In this document: positions 46,382 through 54,980 of the stretch, piece by piece
Layout: each line of letters opens with the position of its first letter
How positions within the stretch are numbered: position 1 is the stretch's first letter
Assembly (NCBI GenBank): GCA_963847085.1
Contig: CAWJYO010000010.1
Coordinates: 62,001-126,000, forward strand
Source of the DNA: Ilyomonas sp963847085
GTDB lineage: Bacteria > Bacteroidota > Bacteroidia > Chitinophagales > Chitinophagaceae
Direction of reading: 5' to 3'
Length of the DNA stretch: 64,000 bases
Made by a program: the position numbers and the translations under genes
Notes under the pieces: generated by a model
Told to the model about the DNA's origin: nothing
Databases searched by the model: none
Seen by the model: the letters and a program-made list of their open reading frames with translations, nothing else

Positions 46382-47500
46382 TTTTAAATTGATGGCAAGT
46401 GTTACAAGTATGCTTTCTGCTTCTATCGTCATATTTAATTCATGGCTTTGCGGATAAATAAGTTTTAAGCGTTTTGAAAGATTATGCAGGATAACATTTC
46501 GTCCGTTAACAAGCGATGAAGTGTTAATGGGTTTGCTCCAGCTAAGGTGCATATTTAAAATGCTTGCGTTCAATTCTATGATGATATGTATCCATGAATT
46601 TTGGAGCGAATAAATTGAAACTTGTTTAAACGCATTTTCAATAAACGGGAGTATGATAGAAGGTGCAATCGTTTCAGAATCGCACACAACATTTATTGAA
46701 GTCGTAAGGGTTATCTTTTTTTCAGCGGTTAGTTTTTCCAGATCAATATATTCATGCAGCAACGCTATCTCTTTTTGCAGAGAAACTTGTGGAGAAGCAT
46801 CCTCATACAAAACATACAATAAAAGATTCTTGATTTTTTTTATTGAATGAATAGCTATTTCAGGGTTTTCATTTGCAAGAAATTCTATCCGCTTCAGAAG
46901 ATCAATAAGAAAAGCCGGATGCGTTAAATTCTGCTCTTCGTGAGGTTGTATCTTTTCTTTTTCCTGCTTTAATAAACTTATTTCCTGTTGATTAATATAA
47001 CGAAGCTTTCCCAATTTAATTGAAGCCGTAACACAACCTTCCATGTATAACTGCGTAAAAATGCTAAACAAACTCCAGAGATTACTAAAGCCCCAGAAAT
47101 CATTGAACATTTTTTCTCCGGTAGGTAAACCAAAGGATGATCTTATATGCGGCGCAACTAAGTAAGCATTCAATTCATATAAAGCTACCCCCACAACACT
47201 GCCTATCCACCAAAGAAAAAGCATGCTTATATATCTTCCTTTGTATAAAAATTCAGGAAAGAGGTAATAAATGATAAAGTAGCAGAAACACATGTCTATG
47301 GGCATGGTTTCACTAACTTCAATCAATGAAGCCATAAAACTTCTTGTAAAACCAAATGTCTTCCACATGATAATAGCGGAAGAAACGGATTGGTATAAGA
47401 TCAATACAATCCAGAAAAGTGCATGTCTGCCAAGGCGATAGTTTCGGTTGTTTGAAAAAATAAAAGGAGGCATATTCATTTCAAACCGGCTTTCTTGCAT
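46367..47500 (-). CDS. Degenerate LytS-type sensor kinase (His_kinase family) without phospho-acceptor His
   Basis: A 377-residue membrane protein with about four hydrophobic helices (residues 25-160), then a His_kinase-like region and an ATPase domain. The usual NPHFLFN box reads HPAFLID, putting Ala196 where the phospho-acceptor His should be. The N box is retained as ENAFKQ (usually ENAxKH). It is likely a pseudo-kinase or allosteric sensor. The reading frame is intact although its neighbours on the plus strand are broken. It has no adjacent regulator on the same strand; the functional LytS/LytTR pair lies across a divergent spacer. Confidence 0.8.
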   Translation of the reverse strand: MQESRFEMNMPPFIFSNNRNYRLGRHALFWIVLILYQSVSSAIIMWKTFGFTRSFMASLIEVSETMPIDMCFCYFIIYYLFPEFLYKGRYISMLFLWWIGSVVGVALYELNAYLVAPHIRSSFGLPTGEKMFNDFWGFSNLWSLFSIFTQLYMEGCVTASIKLGKLRYINQQEISLLKQEKEKIQPHEEQNLTHPAFLIDLLKRIEFLANENPEIAIHSIKKIKNLLLYVLYEDASPQVSLQKEIALLHEYIDLEKLTAEKKITLTTSINVVCDSETIAPSIILPFIENAFKQVSIYSLQNSWIHIIIELNASILNMHLSWSKPINTSSLVNGRNVILHNLSKRLKLIYPQSHELNMTIEAESILVTLAINLKKAIN

Positions 47501-47547
47501 TTGATTTTTCTATAAAAAACATTTCACCTCTTACTCTCATAAAAACA

Positions 47548-47563
47548 GTTAGCTCAGGCTAAC
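47548..47563. promoter_or_regulatory. Perfect dyad between divergent kinase genes
   Basis: gttagc-tcag-gctaac: a 6-bp perfect inverted repeat in the 293-bp spacer shared by the degenerate and intact LytS-type genes. It could be an operator. The rest of the spacer shows nothing clear. Confidence 0.3.
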
Positions 47564-47793
47564 CGCCTGTTGAAAAAATAAAGATAGGCTTCCATAGCCA
47601 AAAGTATTTTCAATCTTGATAGTATGGGAATAAGCATTGCTAAAGGCGGAGATTTTTAAACACAAGCCGGATTTCCTTTGCTCAAAATTTTTTTGAAAAT
47701 AACGTTGAATGATTTGATGTATGGCTTCCGTTCATAACAAATTAACTTTTTTATCCTTTCCCTTTTTCATAAGTTACGTTGTCTTTCGTAGAT

Positions 47794-48870
47794 ATGGAAA
47801 CTGCTGCAGTCATAAACGTATCCTCTATAGGCGGAGAAAAGGTTTTCCGCAAAGATTTAGCTATTAAATGCCTGTGTATTCCATTAGTAGCCATTGGTAT
47901 TGTAAATTTTACGAGCCTCATACATAACAAAAGCTATTCTGCATTTTATTTACTACTTAGTTACGCATACTTTATATTTTTAGCATGGATAATATGGCAG
48001 GGAAATGTACAGTTGATGCAGTTGATTAAAAAGAAATTCAGAGTAGCGTATAGTGCCTATTATAAAAGTATATTAGCATTGTATGCCATCATTATTGTTT
48101 ATACAATTCTTGTAACCACATGTGGTATTGCACTGTGGTTGTATTTTTCTCTTGAAAATAATTCCTCTGTTACTCGTTTGCCTTCTACGGTTGCTCTTAC
48201 CGTAACCGTTGCTATTATTGTAACCAATCTGTATGAGATATTTTATCTTAAAAATGAACAGGAAGACACCGTGAAGCGTGTCGAACAACTAAACCTCGCC
48301 AAAACACATGCTGAATTAGTGGCTTTAAAAAATCAGATTGATCCGCATTTCATTTTTAATTCATTAAATACCTTATCTTATCTCATCTCTGTCAATCCGG
48401 CTAACGCAAGATTATACAATGATACACTCGCCAAAGTATATCACTATATTCTGTATAGTAAAGAAAAAAATTTTGTGCCGGTAGGAGAAGAAATTGAGTT
48501 TCTCAGCAATTTTTTTTATCTGCTTAAAATAAGATTTGGTAATGCTATAGAAATGGTCATTAAGATTGACAGTTTACAGGCCGAAGAATTATATATTCCA
48601 CCTATTTCGCTACAAATATTGTTAGAAAACGCTATTAAGCACAACGAGCTAAATGAACATGTACCACTTGCCATTCATGTAAATATATCTGCAAGCTTTA
48701 TCGTTGTCAAAAACAAAATTTTTAAAAAGATGTATGCCTCTCCAGGTACAGGCAACGGGCTTACAAATCTTGATAACCGCTATAAGCTTTTAACTGCGAA
48801 GAATATATATGTTTATAACGACGATGATTACTTTATTGTAAAGCTGCCTATAGTAAATATGAGAAAATGA
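47794..48870 (+). CDS. LytS-type sensor histidine kinase
   Basis: A 358-residue kinase with four hydrophobic helices (about residues 23-155), a short coiled coil, then the His_kinase box NQIDPHFIFNSLNT and the N box LLENAIKHNEL. The ATG at 47794 is chosen over a TTG at 47779. The last 4 bp overlap the LytTR regulator gene (ATGA), so the two are translationally coupled and form one system. Confidence 0.9.
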   Translation: METAAVINVSSIGGEKVFRKDLAIKCLCIPLVAIGIVNFTSLIHNKSYSAFYLLLSYAYFIFLAWIIWQGNVQLMQLIKKKFRVAYSAYYKSILALYAIIIVYTILVTTCGIALWLYFSLENNSSVTRLPSTVALTVTVAIIVTNLYEIFYLKNEQEDTVKRVEQLNLAKTHAELVALKNQIDPHFIFNSLNTLSYLISVNPANARLYNDTLAKVYHYILYSKEKNFVPVGEEIEFLSNFFYLLKIRFGNAIEMVIKIDSLQAEELYIPPISLQILLENAIKHNELNEHVPLAIHVNISASFIVVKNKIFKKMYASPGTGNGLTNLDNRYKLLTAKNIYVYNDDDYFIVKLPIVNMRK

Positions 48871-49619
48871 AAATACTAATTGTTGAAGACGAAATGCCGG
48901 CTTTGGAGAATTTAAAAGTTTGCATACACGATGCAGACAGCAGCATTGAAATTGCAGGCACTGCACGCGGTGTTGCAGAGACCGTAACATGGCTTAAAAA
49001 CAATAGTACACCAGACCTTATATTGTTGGATATTCAACTCTCAGATGGTTTGTGTTTTCACATATTTGATGAATATGATGTTCGCTGCCCGGTGATTTTC
49101 ACAACGGCATTTGATAACTATCTTGCTAATGTTTTTGAGTATAACTGCATTGATTATTTACTCAAACCAATTGAGCGTAATAAGTTGATTCATACATTAC
49201 ATAAGTATAAAGCCCTGCAGAATCATTTTTTAAATAATCATTCTTTATTTGAGTATTTCAATTTATCTCACAAAAACAAATCGAGAATTGTTGTAAAAAA
49301 AGGTACTGAATTTTTAAGCCTTAGACTTGAAGATGTTGTTTATTTTTTCACTGAAAACAAACTTGTATTTGTAGTAGATAAACAAAATAAAAAGTATTTG
49401 TGCGAAACCAATTCATTGCTTGATATTGAAGGCGTACTGAACGCGCAAAAATTTTTCAGGGCGAATAGAAAATATATTGTAAACGCAGACTATATCACCA
49501 AATTCAAAAGCATTGACAAAAGCAAGATAAGTGTTGAAATAATTTTACCAGTACACGAAGAAATTATTGTAAGTCAGGAAAACGCTTCAGAATTTAAGAA
49601 GTGGATGAGTGAACTATAA
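48867..49619 (+). CDS. LytTR-family response regulator
   Basis: 250 residues: a receiver with VEDEMPAL, phospho-acceptor Asp55 (LILLDIQLSDG) and Lys in YLLKPIE, and a C-terminal LytTR DNA-binding domain (about residues 140-250; FFRANRKYIVNADYITKF). It is the partner of the kinase it overlaps. The recurrent word follows the stop (49634-49643). Confidence 0.93.
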   Translation: MKILIVEDEMPALENLKVCIHDADSSIEIAGTARGVAETVTWLKNNSTPDLILLDIQLSDGLCFHIFDEYDVRCPVIFTTAFDNYLANVFEYNCIDYLLKPIERNKLIHTLHKYKALQNHFLNNHSLFEYFNLSHKNKSRIVVKKGTEFLSLRLEDVVYFFTENKLVFVVDKQNKKYLCETNSLLDIEGVLNAQKFFRANRKYIVNADYITKFKSIDKSKISVEIILPVHEEIIVSQENASEFKKWMSEL

Positions 49620-49645
49620 GCACTTTTTTCTATAAAAACAAACTG

Positions 49646-49717
49646 TGGTCTTGTCAGGAATCGAACCTGAATCAAAGGCTTCGGAGACCCTTATACTATC
49701 CATTGTACTACAAGACC
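49646..49717 (-). tRNA. tRNA-Arg (anticodon CCG)
   Basis: Acceptor arms ggtcttg / caagacc; the T arm tcagg-ttcgatt-cctga and anticodon loop ctccgaa give anticodon CCG, reading the Arg codon CGG. The 3' CCA is not encoded (aca follows). 72 nt. A recurrent word copy ends 3 bp beyond the 3' end. Confidence 0.92.
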
Positions 49718-49757
49718 ATTTTTGCAAATGTAAACTGCAAAGTGCTGTTTACAACAA

Positions 49758-50240
49758 CTATTTCCTCCTTTCAATTAACACGGTTGCATACGCCATTACA
49801 CCTTCTTCTCTGCCCACAAAACCAAGCCCTTCCGTAGTAGTAGCTTTGATAGATACGCAATCATTCTCAACATTAATAATACCTGCTATGGTTTGCTGCA
49901 TCTGCGTTATATAAGATTTTATTTTAGGAGCCTGCAGGCAAAGCATACAATCAATATTCATAACGTAATATTGTTTGTCATTCAATAAAGAGAGAGTACG
50001 GCGCAACAGAATTTTACTGTCAATATTTTTATACTCCTGCGAAGTATCGGGGAAGTGTGTGCCAATGTCGCCAAGACAAGCTGCGCCAAGCAAACCATCA
50101 CAAATGGCGTGTAACAGTACATCGGCATCGCTATGACCCAAAGCACCTTTTGTGTGTGGTATTAAAATGCCTCCCAGCCAAAAATCTCTGCCTTCCATCA
50201 AGCGATGAAAATCAACACCCTGACCAACACGTAAATTCAT
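49758..50240 (-). CDS. ispF: 2-C-methyl-D-erythritol 2,4-cyclodiphosphate synthase
   Basis: Fifth step of the MEP isoprenoid pathway. 160 residues, the family length. The metal-binding motif is GVDFHRL, followed by LGHSDADVLLHAICDGLLGAA, the DIGTHFPD loop and the C-terminal KATTTEGLGFVGREEGV. The frame is intact. Its start overlaps the apparent 3' end of the damaged porV gene by 29 bp on the same strand. Confidence 0.96.
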   Translation of the reverse strand: MNLRVGQGVDFHRLMEGRDFWLGGILIPHTKGALGHSDADVLLHAICDGLLGAACLGDIGTHFPDTSQEYKNIDSKILLRRTLSLLNDKQYYVMNIDCMLCLQAPKIKSYITQMQQTIAGIINVENDCVSIKATTTEGLGFVGREEGVMAYATVLIERRK

Positions 50241-51474
50241 ACAAAAACAAAAATGAAAAAGCGAAGGTAATGATGCCTTCGCTTTGCTTTAAAATTATTG
50301 ATGAAGATTTATTGTCCGTAGTTTCGTTGTTGCCGTTGGTATTATTGTCTAAATCGAACAACAAACTAAAGCGCAGTGTGTTGGAAAGTGGGTTGCGGGT
50401 AACGCCATTTCCAGAAGGCACGAGGTACGAAAAATTAAAGCCAAACACATTGTATTTGATACCAACTCCCACTGTAAAGTACTTGCGGTTGCCGCCTTCT
50501 TTGGTTTCCCAGTAATAACCTGCACGGGCAGAGAATTGATTGTTATACCAATATTCAGCTCCCAATTGAAGCGAGTACACATTGTTGCTGAATGATTTGC
50601 CCCAGCTTTCAAAAACACCGGTATTCTTGTAATTGTTAAGTGCATTTGCATCGATTGCCGAATCCCCGGTGTATTGAGGAACACGCAGGCACCAGCAAAT
50701 GATTTACATCAGCCGCAATGGTTATTTTACTGTCCTGATCGAGCACTCCGGTATAAGCTGCTCCAATGCCAGCGTTGGCAGGAATAAAATCTTTGTTTTG
50801 CGCATCATTGGTATAACCAATTTTTGAACCCAGGTTAGACAATACGATGCCCCATGTAAAGCCTTGTCCTTCTGCATTCAACCCATTGTTATATAAAGAT
50901 AAATCACCGGCTACTGCATTGCCAGCTTTATAAATGGTACCTGTTCCGCCCACATCGCCTTTTGCCAAACTTGAATTGATGTAACGCAATGCCACACCTA
51001 ATGATAATTTTTCCGATAGCTTGCGCGTGTAACCAAAATCAAGTCCAAACTCACGTGGCCTTCCTTGACCTAAGCTATTTCCGTTTTGATCGGTGAATTG
51101 AATATCGCCTAAATTAAAATACCGCACACCAACAGCTATTGCCTGGTTGTCATCTATTTTATGATAGCCTGCTAAGCGTTGCTAAATAAACATCTGAAGC
51201 AATGTCTTTCAGCCAGGGCGTATAAGTTACCGATGCCTGCGTGTTGCTGGCAGCAAATGGTATCTTTAGAAAGATTGGAAAAGCCCGAATTGGCATCAGG
51301 TGATGTGGCAATGCCAACATCGCCCATACCGCCGGTGCGGGCATCGGGTGAGATACGCAAAAAAGGAACTGCCGTGGTAACAATATTAATGGGGGCTGTA
51401 GTTTGCGCATTCGCAGTAGTGCACACACAAGCAAGTGCAGCGCCAACAGCAGTCAGTAGTTTTATAAATTTCAT
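50212..51474 (-). pseudogene. porV: Type IX secretion outer-membrane protein PorV, three or more frameshifts
   Basis: PorV is a FadL-like barrel that shuttles cargo in the type IX secretion system. A signal peptide (MKFIKLLTAVGAALACV) is followed by AVPFLRISPDARTGGMGDVG, the PorV hallmark. The frame breaks near 51264, 51173 and 50680, each repaired by removing one base; repaired junctions read FSNLSKIPFAASNTQ, LATLAGYHKIDDNQ and PACPQYTGDSAID. The last segment runs past NPLSNTLRFSLLFDLDNN into ispF with an unlikely tail, so a fourth indel or an earlier true stop is possible. Confidence 0.85.
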
Positions 51475-51796
51475 TCAACAGTTTTTAAATAACAATAAAC
51501 GATTGCCGCGTAGAAAAATTATAACCATAGAGCTTCTATTTTCCCGGGCGAATTTGTGTAGATGTTGTTTCGATAATCAGAACTTAAAATAAAAAGAGGT
51601 TGGTTCGATATTGTCGCAAAGATGTATGTTTTGCGTTACACTACAAACTTTCAGCAAAACGTTTTTATTTTCTTCTAAGCCATTTTTAATGAATTATAAA
51701 CTCAGTTGTCTGCAATTATTTCTATTTTCGTTCTTACTAACTGCAATAAAATAGTAACAAAACCGTTTAACCTAATAGGATAAAATTCATTCATTC
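51475..51796. other. 322-bp divergent spacer between porV and gldJ
   Basis: AT-rich, with no gene. TATTTTCG near 51723 resembles a -7 box for gldJ, but the spacing to any TTG is wrong. No repeat of the heptad or 10-mer classes was noticed here. Confidence 0.4.
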
Positions 51797-53306
51797 ATGT
51801 TCAAGCAATTCCGCAACGCTACCTTACTCATTACAGCTTTAAGCGCGTTGGCTTCATGCCATAAAAAACCTGAAAAATCAGCCTCTACCGGCTGGAATTA
51901 CAACGATAAAAACCAGGGTGGTTTTTTTGTTGCAAAACCAAAAGACATTAAAACAGGTCCCGGTCTTGTGTTTGTTCAGGGCGGTACGTTTACCATGGGC
52001 GCAACGCAGGAAGACGTAATGGGCGATTGGAACAATGTGCCCCGCCGTGTTACCGTCAACTCTTTTTTTATCGATAAAACCGAAGTTGCCAACGTTCACT
52101 ACCGTGAGTACATTCACTGGATTGAAAATGTGTTTCAGGACAATCCGGCTGTTATCAACGGCGCCTTGCCTGATACGCTTGCCTGGCGTAAGGAACTGGC
52201 TTATAATGATGTATATGTGGAATATTATTTCCGCCATCCTTCTTATAACTATTATCCGGTGGTTGGCGTTACATGGCGGCAGGCACACGACTTCTGTATG
52301 TGGCGTACTGACCGTGTAAATGAAATTGCTTTAATTGATAAAGGTTACCAAAATAAGAATGTTTTAAAAACCGAATTAAACGGTGGCGGCCAGGATAATT
52401 TCAATACAAAAGCTTATTTATTGGGCGCTTATGAAGGCGTACCGGGCAAACCTAAACACAACGACCTTGAAAGATGCGCAAGGTCGTCCGCGCACCAAAG
52501 TGAATTTCTCTGACGGTATTTTATTCCCCGATTATCGTCTTCCAACGGAAGCTGAATGGGAGTATGCTGCCTTAGGTTTGGTTTCCAGTAATCCGCAACC
52601 GCGCAAAAGCGAGAAGAAAAGAGGTGAAGAGCTCATTGATAACAAGCAGGTTTATGCCTGGAAGGATGATGGCTTTGATAATTTGCGTTCCACCCGCAAA
52701 GGTGCCTGGCAAGGTGCGTTTCTGGCCAACTTCAAGCGCGGCAATGGTGACTATATGGGTACTGCTGGTGGCTTGAACGACCGTGCTGCCATTCCTGCAG
52801 CAGTTACTTCTTTCTTCCCCAACGGTTTTGGTTTGTATAACATGAGCGGTAACGTGAACGAATGGGTGGCCGATGTGTATCGTCCAACAACCAACCAGGA
52901 AGAAGAAGATTTGAACCCTTTCCGCGGAAACGTATTTACAAAGGTTGACAAAAGCGGTGGCGACGATCCTTCCGGCTGGTTAGATTCGATGGGCAGAATT
53001 AAAGAAGTTCCTGAAAATGATTCTGATTTGCGCAACCGCCGCAATTATAATCGCGCTTATGCTATTGATGTGTTGGATGGCGATTCGTTAAGCCGCGATT
53101 ATTACGACTATGGTCGTACTACGTTGATCAACGATAAATCGCGTGTTTATAAAGGTGGAAGCTGGAACGATATGCCTTACTGGTTAAGCCCTGGAAGCCG
53201 CCGCTTTTTGCAGGAAGATCAAAGCAGCAGCAGCATTGGTTTCCGTTGTGCGATGACGCATTATGGAGCGCCTGAAGGATTATCAGTGAAAACAAAAGAC
53301 GGGTAA
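51797..53306 (+). pseudogene. gldJ: Gliding/T9SS lipoprotein GldJ, one frameshift
   Basis: GldJ is a lipoprotein with an FGE-sulfatase (SUMF1) fold, needed for gliding and for type IX secretion in Flavobacterium. The lipobox is ALASC; GPGLVFVQGGTFTMGATQEDVMGDWNNVPRRV and VVGVTWRQAHDFCMWRTDRVNE are split over the first frame and are typical. The frame breaks near 52455; removing one base joins it to TLKDAQGRPRTKVNFSDGIL and the C-terminal SUMF1 part (RLPTEAEWEYAALG, NMSGNVNEWVADVY, GFRCAM). A terminator follows. Next to porV, as expected from T9SS clusters. Confidence 0.88.
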
Positions 53307-53359
53307 TTTCTTCCCGGGCAAACGACAAAAGAGATAAGGGAAAGGTACATACAAAAAAC

Positions 53360-53392
53360 AAAGCCGCCTGTTGCAAAGCAGGTGGCTTTTTT
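53360..53392 (+). terminator. Terminator after gldJ
   Basis: An 11-bp stem aaagccgcctg / caggtggcttt (53360-53370 with 53379-53389, one G-T pair), T-run after. Confidence 0.85.
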
Positions 53393-53437
53393 ATTTTGAT
53401 GATCGAACACGGATGACACGGATTTCAAGCACGGATG

Positions 53438-53472
53438 GTGAAGATTGAATATGGAAGATGTAAGATTGATTA
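53438..53472. repeat. Heptad array upstream of nadC
   Basis: In-phase 7-mers gtgaaga, ttgaata, tggaaga, tgtaaga, ttgatta. It is preceded by a cacggat-type phased repeat (53405-53436). Confidence 0.5.
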
Positions 53473-53546
53473 TTATGGCGAAAACAAACTTCTCATTTTA
53501 TCAATATCTCACACATTCCAAACTTCTCATTCATCCCAGTTCAGAT

Positions 53547-53554
53547 TATTTTTG
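53547..53554 (+). promoter_or_regulatory. Candidate -7 box (TATTTTTG) for nadC
   Basis: An exact TAnnTTTG match, only 4 bp before the nadC ATG, so it would imply a leaderless or nearly leaderless transcript. No -33 element is seen. Confidence 0.3.
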
Positions 53555-53558
53555 TTGT

Positions 53559-54422
53559 ATGAAAACGTATGAAGAACAACTGAAGCATTTGATTACAGAA
53601 GCTTTACAGGAAGATATTAGTGATGGCGATTATTCAACCTTAAGTGTCATTCCAAAAGAACAGAAAGGCAAAGCTGTTTTGAAAATTAAGCAGGATGGAA
53701 TACTGGCTGGCGTTGATGTTGCGCAAACCATTTTTACGATGATGGATGCCTGCGCACAATTTACAAAATACAAAAAAGATGGCGATGAAATGACAGCGGG
53801 TGATGTGGCTTTTGAAGTGTATTCTTTCATTCAAACCATATTGCAATGCGAGCGTTTGGTGCTCAATTGTATGCAGCGCATGAGTGGCATTGCAACCCTT
53901 ACACGACAGTATGTAAACAAACTAAAAGGCTATCACACCCAAGTGTTAGACACGCGAAAAACAACACCTAATTTTCGCTTGCTGGAAAAAGAAGCTGTGC
54001 GCATTGGTGGTGGTATAAACCACAGGTTTGGATTGTATGATATGATTATGCTCAAAGACAATCATATTGATTATTGCGGTGGGTTGGAGCCAGCAATAAA
54101 TAAGGCTTTCAGCTTTGTGCAAAACAATCATTTGGCTTTGAAAATTGAAGTGGAAACGCGGAATTTGGAAGATGTAAAAACGGTTTGTAAAATGGGCAAA
54201 AACAAAGTGTTTCGAATTATGCTGGATAACTTTACACCCGATGAAGTAAAGGAAGCTGTAAGCATCATTAATCACCAGTTTGAAACAGAAGCGAGCGGTG
54301 GCATCAACTTACAAACGGTGGAAGCGTTTGCTCAAACCGGCGTTGATTATGTAAGTGTTGGCGGATTGATTCACCAGGCGCAAAGTTTGGATTTGAGCTT
54401 AAAAGCAGAGGTTGATTTATGA
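53559..54422 (+). CDS. nadC: Nicotinate-nucleotide pyrophosphorylase (carboxylating)
   Basis: Converts quinolinate and PRPP to nicotinate mononucleotide in NAD synthesis. 287 residues: KIKQDGILAGVDVA, the substrate loop CMQRMSGIATLTRQYV, DTRKTTPNFRLLEKEAV, GGGINHRFGLYDMIMLKDNHI, and the C-terminal SGGINLQTVEAFAQTGVDYVSVG split across the barrel. The start is the ATG at 53559; the longer frame begins in repeat DNA. nadA and nadB are not in the window. Confidence 0.96.
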   Translation: MKTYEEQLKHLITEALQEDISDGDYSTLSVIPKEQKGKAVLKIKQDGILAGVDVAQTIFTMMDACAQFTKYKKDGDEMTAGDVAFEVYSFIQTILQCERLVLNCMQRMSGIATLTRQYVNKLKGYHTQVLDTRKTTPNFRLLEKEAVRIGGGINHRFGLYDMIMLKDNHIDYCGGLEPAINKAFSFVQNNHLALKIEVETRNLEDVKTVCKMGKNKVFRIMLDNFTPDEVKEAVSIINHQFETEASGGINLQTVEAFAQTGVDYVSVGGLIHQAQSLDLSLKAEVDL

Positions 54423-54491
54423 ATTTTGATTGAAGTTTACGAATACAATTTCGTTTCATTCATCAAAAATTATCAATAAAAACAAACAAGG

Positions 54492-54519
54492 ATCACAAAT
54501 CAAAAATCATAAATCTTTT
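54492..54519. repeat. Heptad array left of the SUI1-like gene
   Basis: In-phase atcacaa, atcaaaa, atcataa, atctttt. It is the inverted type of the array on the other side of the gene (54872-54913). aaaaacaaac lies just before it (54478-54487). Confidence 0.6.
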
Positions 54520-54523
54520 TTGT

Positions 54524-54868
54524 ATGAATAAAAAAAACAAACCCGACAACCTTGGATTTGTGTACAGCACCGATCCTCATTTTCAATATCAGCACAATGA
54601 TGAAGAACCTGCTGAAACATTGTCTTCTGCACAACAAAAGCTTCGCATTAAACTCGATACAAAACAACGCGCAGGTAAAGCTGTAACTCTTATCACCGGC
54701 TTTGTTGGAAAGGATGAAGATTTGCAAACCTTAGGCAAACAACTGCGCAATCATTGCGGCACCGGCGGTAGCGCAAAAGACGGAGAAATTATTGTTCAGG
54801 GCGACCAGCGAGATAAAGTATTGCAATGGCTTTTAAAGAATGGATATTCAGGAACAAAAAAGATATAG
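54524..54868 (+). CDS. yciH: SUI1/eIF1-like translation factor (YciH family)
   Basis: A 114-residue protein whose C-terminal half is the SUI1 domain: VTLITGFVGKDEDLQTLGKQL followed by a GTGGSAKDGEIIVQGDQR core, split over the fold. In E. coli the homologue affects start-codon choice on some mRNAs. The N-terminal 45 residues are polar and probably flexible. It is enclosed by inverted heptad arrays. Confidence 0.92.
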   Translation: MNKKNKPDNLGFVYSTDPHFQYQHNDEEPAETLSSAQQKLRIKLDTKQRAGKAVTLITGFVGKDEDLQTLGKQLRNHCGTGGSAKDGEIIVQGDQRDKVLQWLLKNGYSGTKKI

Positions 54869-54871
54869 TTT

Positions 54872-54913
54872 GATTTATGATTTGCGATTTCAGATTTAGG
54901 ATTTCTTATTTGT
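54872..54913. repeat. Heptad array right of the SUI1-like gene
   Basis: In-phase gatttat, gatttgc, gatttca, gatttag, gatttct, tatttgt: the clearest run in the window, with gattt invariant in five units. Confidence 0.75.
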
Positions 54914-54980
54914 CAACTCTTTAAAACGCTTGCTGTTTTTCAGTCATCAACATTCAGGCATTCACAAATTTAAAATCAAA

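Noticed and set aside
49645..49914. 89-codon plus-strand ORF over the tRNA and ispF
   Set aside because: It runs antisense through tRNA-Arg and the ispF 3' end.
1853..54542. AAAAACAAAC as the Bacteroidota promoter box
   Set aside because: It does not match TAnnTTTG or the -33 TTTG at fixed spacing, it occurs in both orientations and after stop codons, and some copies are in coding DNA.
2395..54913. CRISPR array
   Set aside because: The 7-bp arrays have no conserved repeats of 25-40 bp with unique spacers and no cas genes are present.
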